Shown here piece after piece: positions 25,691 through 34,404 of a DNA stretch of 46,095 nucleotides. Numbering within the stretch: position 1 is the first letter of the stretch; the number at the start of each line of letters is the position of its first letter. The notes beneath the pieces were generated by a model. It worked only from the letters and a program-made list of their open reading frames with translations, was not told where the DNA came from and did not search any database. Origin of the DNA: Raineya sp964654605 (GTDB lineage: Bacteria > Bacteroidota > Bacteroidia > Cytophagales > Thermonemataceae); contig CAZZLW010000041.1 in the NCBI GenBank assembly GCA_964654605.1, positions 1-46,095 of the forward strand, in the 5' to 3' direction. The position numbers and the translations under genes were made by a program.

Positions 25691-25720
25691 GCGGTTGATA
25701 GAAATATCAACCGCTTTTTT
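25691..25720 (+). terminator. Intrinsic terminator after the beta-barrel gene
   Basis: A perfect 10-bp stem GCGGTTGATA / TATCAACCGC with a GAAA loop is followed by six T residues. The T run overlaps the stop codon of the convergent parC gene at 25719. Confidence 0.9.
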
Positions 25721-28217
25721 ATCCAAACAAACCTACTCCATTTTCTTGGGTATTGGTTTGCGTTTGGGGTTGCAAGAGTGTGATTTCTTTGAAATTCTGT
25801 ATGGGCAGTTTATTTCCTACGGCTTTCCAGCCTTTTACTTCTGCCAAGATGTCCAAATCATACACAAACTCGCTTACAACTTTTTCACCTGCTTTCTGAT
25901 ATTTTATTTTTACTTGTGGCTCAGGCTCGGTACTTACCAGCAACATCTGCGAAGCAGGGTGTTCGTTGATAAAGCTGAAAATTTTATCTTGTGTGGAAGT
26001 TTCAATACGAAAGCGTTTTACAAAATATTGCCCGTGTTCGCCACTGAAATAAATGCAAGAAAGCACCTTTTCAGGATTAAATTTTTCAACCAAAGCCACT
26101 TGCAAGGGGTCAAAGCGGCGTAGGTCGTAGTTTTTGATTTCGTAACTGCCCTCTTTGTAAATAACCAAAATTTTATCTTCTCCTTCAAAACCGCCCAATA
26201 GTACGCCTTTGTTTTGTGTATTCAGTTCGCCTGTGAGGGTATCGTACCAAATTTGGAGTTTGCCAAGCGTAGAAATACCTTCCGAAATTTTTTCAATTTT
26301 TTTCACAGGATATTTGGTGAGAATATTTCCCATACTGCTTCTGCCTTTGATATCCAGCGTGGCAAAATCATATTCAAAAACTTTGTTTTTAGCTTTACAA
26401 TTGGCAGAAAGCGTGATGCGTATTTTTTCGGCTTCGCCATTGGGGTTTGCCGAAAAATACAAAACCTTTGATTTCGCTTCGCCTTTGGTTAGGTCGTATT
26501 CTTTATCTCGCGTAATGCCGCCTATCTGAAAGCGTTTTACGTATGTATTGCCCGCCAGCCCATCACGATAAGCCATATTGTAGGTCATTCGGTTATCGTT
26601 TTTATTGAAAACCGCCACGTGGATAATATCTTTGCCTACGAAAGTTTTTTCTGCAATTTTAGTAACCAAAAATTTGCCATCGGTACGGAAAACAATAATA
26701 TCATCAATATCGGCACAATCGCAAACAAATTCATCTTTCTTTAAGCCATAGCCTACAAAGCCATCGGTTCTATTGACGTACAATTTGGTATTATTTGCCA
26801 CTACTTGTGTTGCCTGAATAGTGCCGAAAGTTGCTATGGTGGTTTTTCGCTCTCTACCTTTTCCGTATTTTTTGAGTAGGTTCTTGAAGTACAGAATAGC
26901 GTAGTCGTTCAGATTGGCAAGATTATTTTCAGTTTCTTCTAAATCGCTTTGAAGTTTTTGAAGTTCTTGTTCTGCTTTTTGGCTATCGTATTTAGAAATA
27001 CGTTTGATTTTGATTTCAGTAAGTTTGGTAATATCTTCATCGGTAATAGCCCTGAAAAAGTTTTGTGTAAAAGGCTCAATATGGGTGCGTATGATTTGTA
27101 AAATCGCTTCCCAAGTTTCAGCATCCTCTATTTTTCGGTAAATTTTTTGCTCAATAAAAATTTTTTCCAAACTCAAAGCCAAAATTTTCTCTTGCAAAGT
27201 ATTTTTTTGTAAGGCAAGTTCTTTTCTTAAAAGCTCTTTGGTGTTCAAAGTAGAAATTCTCAAAATCTCATCAACACTTGTAAAAATAGGCTTTTTATCA
27301 ACAATCACGCAAGCATTTGGAGAAATCGAAACTTCACAATCGGTAAAGGCATAGAGGGCATCAATGGTAATTTCGGGTTCAACGCCTTGTGGTAAGGTGA
27401 TGAGAATTTCAACCTCTTTGGCAGTATTATCTACAATATTTTTGATTTTAATTTTGCCTTGTTCCACCGCCTTCAGTACTGATTCTATGAGGCTAGTGGT
27501 AGTAGTGCCATAAGGAATTTCACGAATGACAATCGTTTTATTATCAATTTTTTCAATTTTAGCTCTAATGCGTACTTTTCCGCCTCTGGCTCCCGACTTG
27601 TAATCGCTTACATCAATGATGCCCCCCGTAGGGAAGTCGGGTAAAATTTGAGTATTTTTACCTTTGAGAATATCAATAGAAGCCTCAATGAGTTCGCAAA
27701 AATTATGTGGTAAAATTTTGGTAGAAAGTCCTACGGCAATGCCTTCCACACCTTGTGCTAAAAGTAGTGGGAACTTCATTGGCAGACTAATGGGTTCTTT
27801 TTTTCTGCCATCATAAGAAAGTTGCCACTCGGTAGTGGCAGGATTGAAAGCCACTTCCAAAGCAAATTTGGTGAGACGAGCCTCAATATAGCGGCTTGCG
27901 GCGGCACTATCACCTGTACGTATATCGCCCCAGTTTCCTTGTGTATCAATGAGTAAATCTTTTTGTCCCAGTCCAATCATTGCCTCCGAAATTGCCGCAT
28001 CGCCGTGAGGGTGGTACTGCATTGCTTGCCCAATGATATTGGCAACTTTATTGTATCTGCCGTCATCTATTTGATACATAGCGTGTAAAATGCGTCTTTG
28101 CACGGGCTTTAAGCCGTCTTCAATCGCAGGAACGGCACGCTCTAAAATTACATAGGAAGCATAATCTAAAAACCAATTTTCAAATAAATCGCTGATAGGT
28201 ACTAACTCTTTCGTCAT
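25719..28217 (-). CDS. parC: DNA topoisomerase IV/gyrase subunit A (ParC-like)
   Basis: An 832-residue type IIA topoisomerase breakage-reunion subunit. The N-terminal GyrA/ParC core has DYASYVILERAVPAIEDGLKPVQRRIL, the quinolone-region motif YHPHGDAAISEAMIGLGQ and the DNA-linking tyrosine in AAASRYIEARL (Y110). A long coiled coil (about residues 335-445) and a degenerate C-terminal beta-propeller follow. The gyrase-specific QRRGGKG box is absent, which favours topoisomerase IV over gyrase. No parE partner is adjacent in this window. A perfect TAACTTTG -7-like box lies on the minus strand at 28236-28243, 19 bases upstream of the start, though a clear -33 box is missing. Confidence 0.88.
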   Translation of the reverse strand: MTKELVPISDLFENWFLDYASYVILERAVPAIEDGLKPVQRRILHAMYQIDDGRYNKVANIIGQAMQYHPHGDAAISEAMIGLGQKDLLIDTQGNWGDIRTGDSAAASRYIEARLTKFALEVAFNPATTEWQLSYDGRKKEPISLPMKFPLLLAQGVEGIAVGLSTKILPHNFCELIEASIDILKGKNTQILPDFPTGGIIDVSDYKSGARGGKVRIRAKIEKIDNKTIVIREIPYGTTTTSLIESVLKAVEQGKIKIKNIVDNTAKEVEILITLPQGVEPEITIDALYAFTDCEVSISPNACVIVDKKPIFTSVDEILRISTLNTKELLRKELALQKNTLQEKILALSLEKIFIEQKIYRKIEDAETWEAILQIIRTHIEPFTQNFFRAITDEDITKLTEIKIKRISKYDSQKAEQELQKLQSDLEETENNLANLNDYAILYFKNLLKKYGKGRERKTTIATFGTIQATQVVANNTKLYVNRTDGFVGYGLKKDEFVCDCADIDDIIVFRTDGKFLVTKIAEKTFVGKDIIHVAVFNKNDNRMTYNMAYRDGLAGNTYVKRFQIGGITRDKEYDLTKGEAKSKVLYFSANPNGEAEKIRITLSANCKAKNKVFEYDFATLDIKGRSSMGNILTKYPVKKIEKISEGISTLGKLQIWYDTLTGELNTQNKGVLLGGFEGEDKILVIYKEGSYEIKNYDLRRFDPLQVALVEKFNPEKVLSCIYFSGEHGQYFVKRFRIETSTQDKIFSFINEHPASQMLLVSTEPEPQVKIKYQKAGEKVVSEFVYDLDILAEVKGWKAVGNKLPIQNFKEITLLQPQTQTNTQENGVGLFG

Positions 28218-28269
28218 AGCTTATGATTTTGCTTGCAAAGTTAATGGATTTTGGGAAATAGAAAGTTTT

Positions 28270-30003
28270 TTATGCAAAAAGCACTTTTTCTGCGAAAATT
28301 TTATCTTTGACGACCACGACGGCAACTAGGTTGAGCATTTCTTTGCTTTGCAGGATAGCATCGTTTTGGTAGTAAAGCAAGATTTGATTTTTAGCTTCTT
28401 GCATAGTTTGAGAGAGTTTGTGTTCATCTTCTTTTTTGAGGTATTTGAGTTCAATAGCGAATTGTTGGTGCTTGAAAGGGTTGTTGGGAGCGATACAAAG
28501 CTCAATATCAATGTAGTTGCCATTTTGGGTTTCTCTTTCAGAAATTACGTTGAAAATATTGGCTTGAATGAGGTAGGCAATGATAGCCATTTTGATATGT
28601 TTTTCGTCAAAGCGTAAGAAATCTCTGTTAGAGAGGTTTTGCAGGAGTTTTTCTACGAGGGAGAAAAACTTTGAAAAATCGCCTGAAAGAGCCATATCAG
28701 CGACAGCCATTTGAATATCATCAGGGAAGGAATAGAGGAGTTGAGCATTTTTATAGAGTAATTCTGCGTAATAGTGCCAGTAGAGTTCGGCAATGACTTT
28801 GTTGGGCATTTTGAAGCGAATGATTTTATTGAAAGCGGTTTCCTGAATGGTCAGGTTTCCGAGGTAAAACAGGAAGTTGATGAAATCTTTTTTGCTGAAA
28901 TCATTTTCAAAGTTAAATTGATAAATGATTTCACCTTGCACGAAACCATTTTCAAGAACCTCTTGCAAGACGGTGATATTATTTTGCCAGTTAGCGACTT
29001 TGAACATTTGTTTGAGTTTTCCGTAGTCGGGGGCGATGTTGGGGTCAAGCATTTGAAAGGGGTACATTTGTTCATCTTTGAAATGCTTTAAGAAGTAGAG
29101 TACCATATCGGAGTTGTAGATGCTATTGTTACTGAAAGGATAAAATTTATATCCATTGTAATATTCACGCAAGTCATTCAAGATAGCATCTTCTTGCTTA
29201 GGGTTTTGTAGGGTAAGATTAAGCAAATATCTAACTTCTGCTTCTTCAAAGCCCATCATTGTTTCAAAATCTTTGTGTAAAGTAAGATGACTAACGATAT
29301 TGAAACCACTGGTAAGGCTATCCATAGTCATAGGGGAGACGCCTGTGATGAAAAATCTTTCAATTACACCCAATTGTGTGGCATTTTTGAGTGCTTCGTA
29401 AAATTTGCGTACATAGCCATTTGAGGAAACGGTTTCTTTGAATTCTTGAATACTTCGGATTAAAATTTCGTTTGTGAAGTGGTCATATTCGTCAATGAGC
29501 AAGTAAATTTTATTTTCAGAATGATTGATGGCATAAAGTTCAAACAGACTTTTTACAACCAAATCAGGACTGCTTTGTGAGCCAATTTCTTTGATGATTT
29601 CATCATTGAATAAATGGTATTTCATACAAAAAGCCCTGACTTGCAAAGAAATTGTTTTGAGAAACTCTTGATAACTTTCTTCGGGAGTAGAAGTGCTAAT
29701 AGCACTAAAATTAAAAAACAAGATACGATAACTATTGGCAAGTGGAGTAGGATTTTTTCCGATATAATACTTACTGAAAAGCTCTTGGAATTGATTTTTT
29801 CGTCTAATATCGTAGTAATGTTCAAGCAGAGAAACAAATAGACTTTTACCAAAACGGCGAGGACGCAAAAAAGATACATATCGCTCTTGCTTTTTTTCTA
29901 GCAGTTCAATAAAACGTGTTTTATCTACATAGACATAGTTTTGGGTGGCTATTTGTGCGAAATTGCTAATACCATAAGGAAAAAAAACTTCTTGCTTGCT
30001 CAT
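28270..30003 (-). CDS. AAA-ATPase-like protein with PD-(D/E)XK nuclease domain (copy 2)
   Basis: A 577-residue member of the same family as the gene at 7043-8599. The ATG at 30003 (MSKQEVFFPYGISNFAQI) is preferred, because the longer frame starts with TTG. It has YVDKTRFIELL, Walker A-like LRPRRFGKSLF, Walker B IYLLIDEYDHF, the STAND-like arginine region with FFITGVSPMTMDSLTSGF, the YYNGYKF motif, and a C-terminal nuclease-fold signature, YIDIELCIAPNNP then FAIELKYLK. Sequence similarity to copy 1 is low outside the motifs, so they are old paralogues, not a recent duplication. Function unknown. Confidence 0.87.
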   Translation of the reverse strand: MSKQEVFFPYGISNFAQIATQNYVYVDKTRFIELLEKKQERYVSFLRPRRFGKSLFVSLLEHYYDIRRKNQFQELFSKYYIGKNPTPLANSYRILFFNFSAISTSTPEESYQEFLKTISLQVRAFCMKYHLFNDEIIKEIGSQSSPDLVVKSLFELYAINHSENKIYLLIDEYDHFTNEILIRSIQEFKETVSSNGYVRKFYEALKNATQLGVIERFFITGVSPMTMDSLTSGFNIVSHLTLHKDFETMMGFEEAEVRYLLNLTLQNPKQEDAILNDLREYYNGYKFYPFSNNSIYNSDMVLYFLKHFKDEQMYPFQMLDPNIAPDYGKLKQMFKVANWQNNITVLQEVLENGFVQGEIIYQFNFENDFSKKDFINFLFYLGNLTIQETAFNKIIRFKMPNKVIAELYWHYYAELLYKNAQLLYSFPDDIQMAVADMALSGDFSKFFSLVEKLLQNLSNRDFLRFDEKHIKMAIIAYLIQANIFNVISERETQNGNYIDIELCIAPNNPFKHQQFAIELKYLKKEDEHKLSQTMQEAKNQILLYYQNDAILQSKEMLNLVAVVVVKDKIFAEKVLFA

Positions 30004-30100
30004 AAGTCGGCTTGTTGGAATATCTACAAAATTAGGCAAAAATACTGATATGCTGAAACAAAATTCGCCATCTTGTTCATAATAGTTTTACACTAAAAAT

Positions 30101-30131
30101 TTTGCCTTGAATGGATATTTTCATAAGTTTG
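30101..30131 (+). promoter_or_regulatory. Promoter of the UMF1 transporter gene
   Basis: TTTG (30101-30104), exactly 19 bases, then TAAGTTTG (30124-30131), a perfect match to the Bacteroidota consensus. The ATG follows only 14 bases after the -7 box, so the leader must be very short. Confidence 0.7.
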
Positions 30132-30145
30132 GCTAAACTCATTGT

Positions 30146-31447
30146 ATGGCTACTCAATTTTCTAAAAATAATCCTCGCATACTCAATGCCTGGACAATGT
30201 ACGATTGGGCAAATTCGGCTTTTTCACTTGTAATTGCTTCGGCGGTATTTCCTGGGTACAGCGAAAGTGTTACCCGAACCCCTGATGGTTCAAACATTAT
30301 CAGTTTTGCAGGTTTTACGCTGAAAAATACCGTACTTTTTGAATATGCGGCTTCATTGGCGTTCTTACTGATAGCTATTTTAAGTCCATTACTTTCTGCG
30401 ATTGCCGATTACAGCGGAAAGAAAAAAGGGTTTATGCAGTTTTTTTGTGTAATGGGTTCGCTGGCTTGCTTGATGCTATTTTTTTTCAAAGATACGCAAT
30501 CTTTACATTGGGGCGTATGGGGGTATATGCTCGGTTTGATTGGTTTTGCAGGAAGTATCGTTTTTAATAACTCCTATTTGCCCGATATAGCCACCGAAGA
30601 TAAATTTGATGCTCTCAGTGCCAAAGCCTTTGCTCGTGGGTATATTGGCAGTGTGATTTTGCTAATTTTCTCGCTTGCTCTCATCATTTTTCGTGAAAAA
30701 TTAGGTATTCAAGATGCTACACTTGCACCAAGAATTTCTTTCGCTCTCACAGGAATTTGGTGGTTGGGTTTTGCTCAATACAGCTTTTATTTTATGCCTA
30801 AAAATGTTTATCAGAAAAAAGCAGAAGGCAGTTGGTTGCTCAATGGCTTTAAGGAACTCAATTTGGTTTGGAAAAAACTGCAAACGTTGCCCTATCTCAA
30901 ACTTTTTATCGTGGCTTTCTTTTTTTACAATATGGCTTTGCAAACCGTAATGTATTTAGCTACTTTTTTTGCCAAAGAAGAAATCAATTTAGAGCAACAA
31001 TCGCTCATAATGATAGTTTTAATTATTCAACTGGTGGCGGTGGCAGGCTCTTATTTGTTTTCAAAAATTTCAGAAAAAAAAGGCAATACACTTTCCTTGC
31101 GAGTAGCCGTAGGAATATGGATAATCATTTGTATTTGGGCTTATTTTGTAAAAGCTGAGATGAGTTTTTATGCACTGGCAGGTGTTGTAGGGCTTGTAAT
31201 GGGGGGCATACAATCGCTTTCAAGAGCTACCTATGCCAAACTAATGCCCGAAACCACCGATACGGCTTCTTTTTTCAGTTTTTATGATGCCACTGATAAA
31301 ATATCCACAGCCTTGGGCATTTTTGTCTATGGGGTTGTTCATCATCTTACAGGTTCTATGCGAAATAGTGTGCTGGCACTGCTTTTATTTTTTGTTGTAG
31401 GTTTGCTGATACTTGTCTTTATTCCTTCCAGAAAGTCTTACAAGTAA
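30146..31447 (+). CDS. UMF1/Atg22-family MFS transporter
   Basis: A 433-residue membrane protein with about twelve hydrophobic segments. The family-defining N-terminus NAWTMYDWANSAFSLVIASAVFPGY, the loop ADYSGKKKGFMQFF, the FNNSYLPDIA motif and the late GGIQSLSRATYAKLMPETTDTASFFSFYD segment are those of the UMF1 (vacuole effluxer Atg22-like) branch. In yeast, Atg22 exports amino acids from vacuoles; bacterial substrates are unknown. It has its own strong promoter and is divergent from the AAA-ATPase-like gene. Confidence 0.92.
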   Translation: MATQFSKNNPRILNAWTMYDWANSAFSLVIASAVFPGYSESVTRTPDGSNIISFAGFTLKNTVLFEYAASLAFLLIAILSPLLSAIADYSGKKKGFMQFFCVMGSLACLMLFFFKDTQSLHWGVWGYMLGLIGFAGSIVFNNSYLPDIATEDKFDALSAKAFARGYIGSVILLIFSLALIIFREKLGIQDATLAPRISFALTGIWWLGFAQYSFYFMPKNVYQKKAEGSWLLNGFKELNLVWKKLQTLPYLKLFIVAFFFYNMALQTVMYLATFFAKEEINLEQQSLIMIVLIIQLVAVAGSYLFSKISEKKGNTLSLRVAVGIWIIICIWAYFVKAEMSFYALAGVVGLVMGGIQSLSRATYAKLMPETTDTASFFSFYDATDKISTALGIFVYGVVHHLTGSMRNSVLALLLFFVVGLLILVFIPSRKSYK

Positions 31448-31552
31448 AAAGTCTACAAAACAGGGTTTTCATCACAGAAAATAGCCGTTTTGTAACAGAT
31501 AACTTGAATTTGTTTTGCGGAATAATTTATTTTGTAAAAAATCATTTTGCGT

Positions 31553-31924
31553 ATGAAACGATACATTCTATCAATTGTTTTATGCTGTGGCTTGCATTTG
31601 GGCTATGCTCAGCAACAACAAGAAATGATGATCATCACTACTGTTGAGTATATGGACTTTCTTGATGGTAGTTTTTCTAAAATGTATGTAAATTATCCCG
31701 ATGGGAAAACCGAAGAGATTGATTTGAAAGGACTTTGGTCTTTTGGACGCTACATCAGCGAAAAAAAGGTAAAAGCAAATGATAAAATTGTGATGAACAA
31801 AATCAATGAGCTTTTGAAAATGGGCTGGAAAATTGCAATGGTAAGTTCTTCTACACAACCCCGAACCAGCGAAGCAAATGCTTCTCCCAGCTCCATACTC
31901 ACTCGCTATATTCTGATAAGATAA
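31553..31924 (+). CDS. Small secreted protein, function unknown
   Basis: A 123-residue protein begun at the ATG of MKRYILSIVLCCGLHLGYAQ, giving a signal peptide with cleavage after YAQ; two extra codons upstream would need TTG. The mature part contains VEYMDFLDGSFSKMYVNYPDGKTEEIDLKG, then a helix (ANDKIVMNKINELLKMGWKIAMVSSS) and a short C-terminal strand. The NELLKMGWKIAMVSS region resembles the DUF4177-like pattern in which a long helix is followed by a 'GWxLv' strand, but this assignment is tentative. It is followed by the threonylcarbamoyl-AMP synthase gene after 28-46 bases. Confidence 0.7.
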   Translation: MKRYILSIVLCCGLHLGYAQQQQEMMIITTVEYMDFLDGSFSKMYVNYPDGKTEEIDLKGLWSFGRYISEKKVKANDKIVMNKINELLKMGWKIAMVSSSTQPRTSEANASPSSILTRYILIR

Positions 31925-31970
31925 ATTTGATATTTATGCCTTTTTTCTTAACTTGCAGGCAAAAATAATC

Positions 31971-32603
31971 GTGCCTGCACTTTTTTTACCTATACACCCC
32001 AAAAATCCTGAACCTCGCAAAATCAAGCAAGTGGTAGATTGCTTGCGAGAAGGGGGTATCATTATTTATCCTACGGATACCATTTACGGATTGGGTTGTG
32101 ATTTGCACAACAGCCGTGCCATAGAGCGAATTTGTCAGATAAAGCAAATCAATCCTAAAAAGGCGAACTTGGCTTTTATTTGCCACGATTTGAGCCATAT
32201 TTCGGAATATGCTCGCAATTTGAGCAATGCTACTTTTCGCTTGATGAAAAAGGCTTTGCCCGGAGCCTTTACTTTTGTACTGCCTGCAACTAATAAAGTC
32301 CCTAAAATTTTAGATAACAATCGCAAAACCGTAGGTATTCGTATCCCCGACCACCCTATACCTCGTCAAATTGTTTTAGAATTGGGTAATCCTATTATTA
32401 CTACTTCTTTGCACAACGACGAAGGTGAGAGCATCAACTATATCAACGACCCTGAACTAATTTACGAAAAATTCAAAAATCAGGTGGATATTGTCATTGA
32501 TGGCGGTATAGGAGGCATACAACCTTCTACTATCGTAGATTGTACCAGCGATGATTTTGAAATTATACGTGAAGGAGCAGGCAATTTGGAAGAGTTTTTG
32601 TAA
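31971..32603 (+). CDS. L-threonylcarbamoyladenylate synthase (YrdC/Sua5 family)
   Basis: A 210-residue enzyme when started at GTG 31971; TTG at 31953 is the other in-frame choice and no ATG is available. The GTG start gives MPALFLPIHPKNPEPRKI, aligning with the usual N-terminus of Bacteroidota homologues. The YrdC core is clear: IIIYPTDTIYGLGCD, KANLAFICHDLSHI, PGAFTFVLPAT, VGIRIPDHP, PIITTSLHNDEGE, and STIVDCTSDDFEIIREGAG. It makes threonylcarbamoyl-AMP from threonine, bicarbonate and ATP for the t6A37 modification of ANN-decoding tRNAs. It is the short form without the Sua5 C-terminal domain. Confidence 0.92.
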   Translation: MPALFLPIHPKNPEPRKIKQVVDCLREGGIIIYPTDTIYGLGCDLHNSRAIERICQIKQINPKKANLAFICHDLSHISEYARNLSNATFRLMKKALPGAFTFVLPATNKVPKILDNNRKTVGIRIPDHPIPRQIVLELGNPIITTSLHNDEGESINYINDPELIYEKFKNQVDIVIDGGIGGIQPSTIVDCTSDDFEIIREGAGNLEEFL

Positions 32604-32642
32604 TTTTTTTCAGTTTATTGTTTCCTTTCTGTTGCTTCTTTT

Positions 32643-33638
32643 TTACAAATTGATTTCTGCATTATCGCCTATGCTTAAAATATAATTTTCACCTTTCACG
32701 GAGCTATCATTGCCAATGATAGAATCTTGCAGAAGCACATTGGTTATTTCGCTATAAGAGCCTACAATTGAGTTTTTGACTATACTATTTTCCAAAATAC
32801 TTTCCTCACCGATAGCTACATTGGGTCCTATGATTGAACCTTTGATAATACAATTTTTCCCAATACTCACGGGTGGGATTATCACACTTTCAGGGAATTG
32901 AAGGTTTTGATGATGTTGAAATTCGGGCTTATTGAGCAGAATAGCATTAGCTTCCAGCAAGGTTTCACGTTTGCCACAATCGTACCAATGGGTTACAGGC
33001 ATACTGAAAACTGCTTCGCCTGCTTCTATCATATTCATTATGGCATCGGTGAGATAGTATTCGTTCTGATTTTTCTGTTTGCGTTCAAAAAGTCGTTCAA
33101 TGCTCTGCAAAAAAAGAGGAATATTTTTGATTTTATACACCCCCACAATCGCCCAATTAGATTTAGGAATTTTAGGTTTTTCTACCAAACTGATTACTTC
33201 ACCTTTTTTGCCTATTTGGGCTATTCCAAACTGGGTAGGGTTACTAACTTTTTGCACACAAATCACTGAATTTTTATGTTTGAGCAGTTTGCTATAATCC
33301 AGTGTAGCAATGGTATCGCCCAAAACTATCAATATTTCATTTTCCTTTTCGTAAGTATGCTTGGCAATCCAAAGAGCGTGTGCCGAGCCTTCACGTGGTT
33401 CTTGATAGACAAACTCCGCCTGAATTTGATTTTGGTAGTGGTTTTTGATAAACTCTTCTACCTTTTCTCCTAAATAGCCGAGTACAAAAACGAAATGTTC
33501 AAAGCCTACATTGCGTAAATCGTCAATGATATGAGCAAGTATCGGCTTACCTGCAATTGGAACAAGTGTTTTGGGTTGGGTGTGCGTATGCGGTCTCAGA
33601 CGCATACCTGCTCCTGCAACGGGAATGATTACTTTCAT
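32643..33638 (-). CDS. Sugar-1-phosphate nucleotidyltransferase with left-handed beta-helix
   Basis: A 331-residue enzyme begun at MKVIIPVAGAGMRLRPHT, with the activating loop GAGMRLRPHTHTQPKTLVPI at the very N-terminus; the longer frame adds only three residues. The nucleotidyltransferase domain has VLGDTIATLDY and SLVEKPKIPKSNWAIVGVYKI. From about residue 250 a hexapeptide-repeat left-handed beta-helix follows (IIKGSIIGPNVAIGEESILENSIV). It likely makes an NDP-sugar such as dTDP- or UDP-glucose, but the specificity cannot be read. With the aminotransferase gene at 34405 it points to amino-sugar glycan synthesis, though a lipocalin-like gene lies between them. Confidence 0.88.
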   Translation of the reverse strand: MKVIIPVAGAGMRLRPHTHTQPKTLVPIAGKPILAHIIDDLRNVGFEHFVFVLGYLGEKVEEFIKNHYQNQIQAEFVYQEPREGSAHALWIAKHTYEKENEILIVLGDTIATLDYSKLLKHKNSVICVQKVSNPTQFGIAQIGKKGEVISLVEKPKIPKSNWAIVGVYKIKNIPLFLQSIERLFERKQKNQNEYYLTDAIMNMIEAGEAVFSMPVTHWYDCGKRETLLEANAILLNKPEFQHHQNLQFPESVIIPPVSIGKNCIIKGSIIGPNVAIGEESILENSIVKNSIVGSYSEITNVLLQDSIIGNDSSVKGENYILSIGDNAEINL

Positions 33639-33707
33639 AGCTATCAAGACTCAAATCTTGGTACAATTTGCTGTAAAAGTAAAAATTTTATCAGCAAAAC
33701 AATAAAA

Positions 33708-33731
33708 AAGCCTCTTAATTTTAAGAGGCTT
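33708..33731 (-). terminator. Intrinsic terminator of the lipocalin-like gene
   Basis: A perfect 11-bp stem, AAGCCTCTTAA / TTAAGAGGCTT, with a 2-base loop (effectively 4 bases), is followed on the minus strand by TTTTATT. It lies 24 bases beyond the stop at 33755 and before the nucleotidyltransferase gene. Confidence 0.8.
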
Positions 33732-33754
33732 GAATAATGATTTGGGTGTTTGAT

Positions 33755-34258
33755 TTACTTGATAAACTGAAGTTGTACTTTATCTTCACCCTCACCAGAT
33801 TCTAAAACAAGTTTAGAGGCTGTAATTTCTACGATGCGGGACTTGCTTTCATTCTCTTTACCTTTCTGAACAAGCGTTTTACCGCCATCTTCCAAACGCC
33901 AGCTACCTTTTTCTGTGCTTCCCATTACAGAAGTTTCCATTTCACCGCCCTTTTTGTACTCTATGGTCATAGAGCCAAGCATAGAGCCAAGCATTTCCAT
34001 ACCCGATTCAATTTCACTGGCTTTTTCAGGATTGGTAGCACGCACTTTATCGGCTTCTTTTTTCATTTGTCCTTTGAAGTGTTCTACATCAAATTTCCAT
34101 TTTCCTAAAAGCAGAGCCTCATTAGAGCCGCTTGTAGGAGCTGTGGTGCTTGCAGCATCAGAGTCGCCTTTTTTCTTTTTCTTTTGAGCTTGAACATCAA
34201 GAGCTGTTCCTGCTACCAGCAAAACAGCCACAAATAAAATACTGAAAACTTTTTTCAT
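33755..34258 (-). CDS. Exported lipocalin-like protein, function unknown
   Basis: A 167-residue secreted protein with a signal peptide (cleavage after VQAQ, about residue 25) and a lysine-rich start to the mature part. The core reads like the lipocalin-like domain common in Bacteroidota: LLGKWKFDVEHFKGQ, a long helical insert with two GSML repeats, MTIEYKKGGEMETSV, GSWRLEDGGKTLVQK, SRIVEITASKLVLES and VQLQFIK. Such domains form small beta-barrels that may bind hydrophobic ligands; the ligand is unknown. It is a single-gene unit with its own terminator. Confidence 0.8.
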   Translation of the reverse strand: MKKVFSILFVAVLLVAGTALDVQAQKKKKKGDSDAASTTAPTSGSNEALLLGKWKFDVEHFKGQMKKEADKVRATNPEKASEIESGMEMLGSMLGSMTIEYKKGGEMETSVMGSTEKGSWRLEDGGKTLVQKGKENESKSRIVEITASKLVLESGEGEDKVQLQFIK

Positions 34259-34404
34259 TGAGGTAATTTTTAAGTTATGCTAAAAACTTTTCAAAAGTAA
34301 TGCCAAATTACTAATATTCCAATTGTTTATTGCAAAATAATTTACCAAACCTACTTTTTGGGCTACGAAATTACAAGTTTTATTTACAAAACCTGATTTC
34401 GGAA

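Noticed and set aside
31455..31493. Hairpin after the UMF1 transporter gene as terminator
   Set aside because: The stem has bulges and is followed by AACAGAT rather than a U-run.
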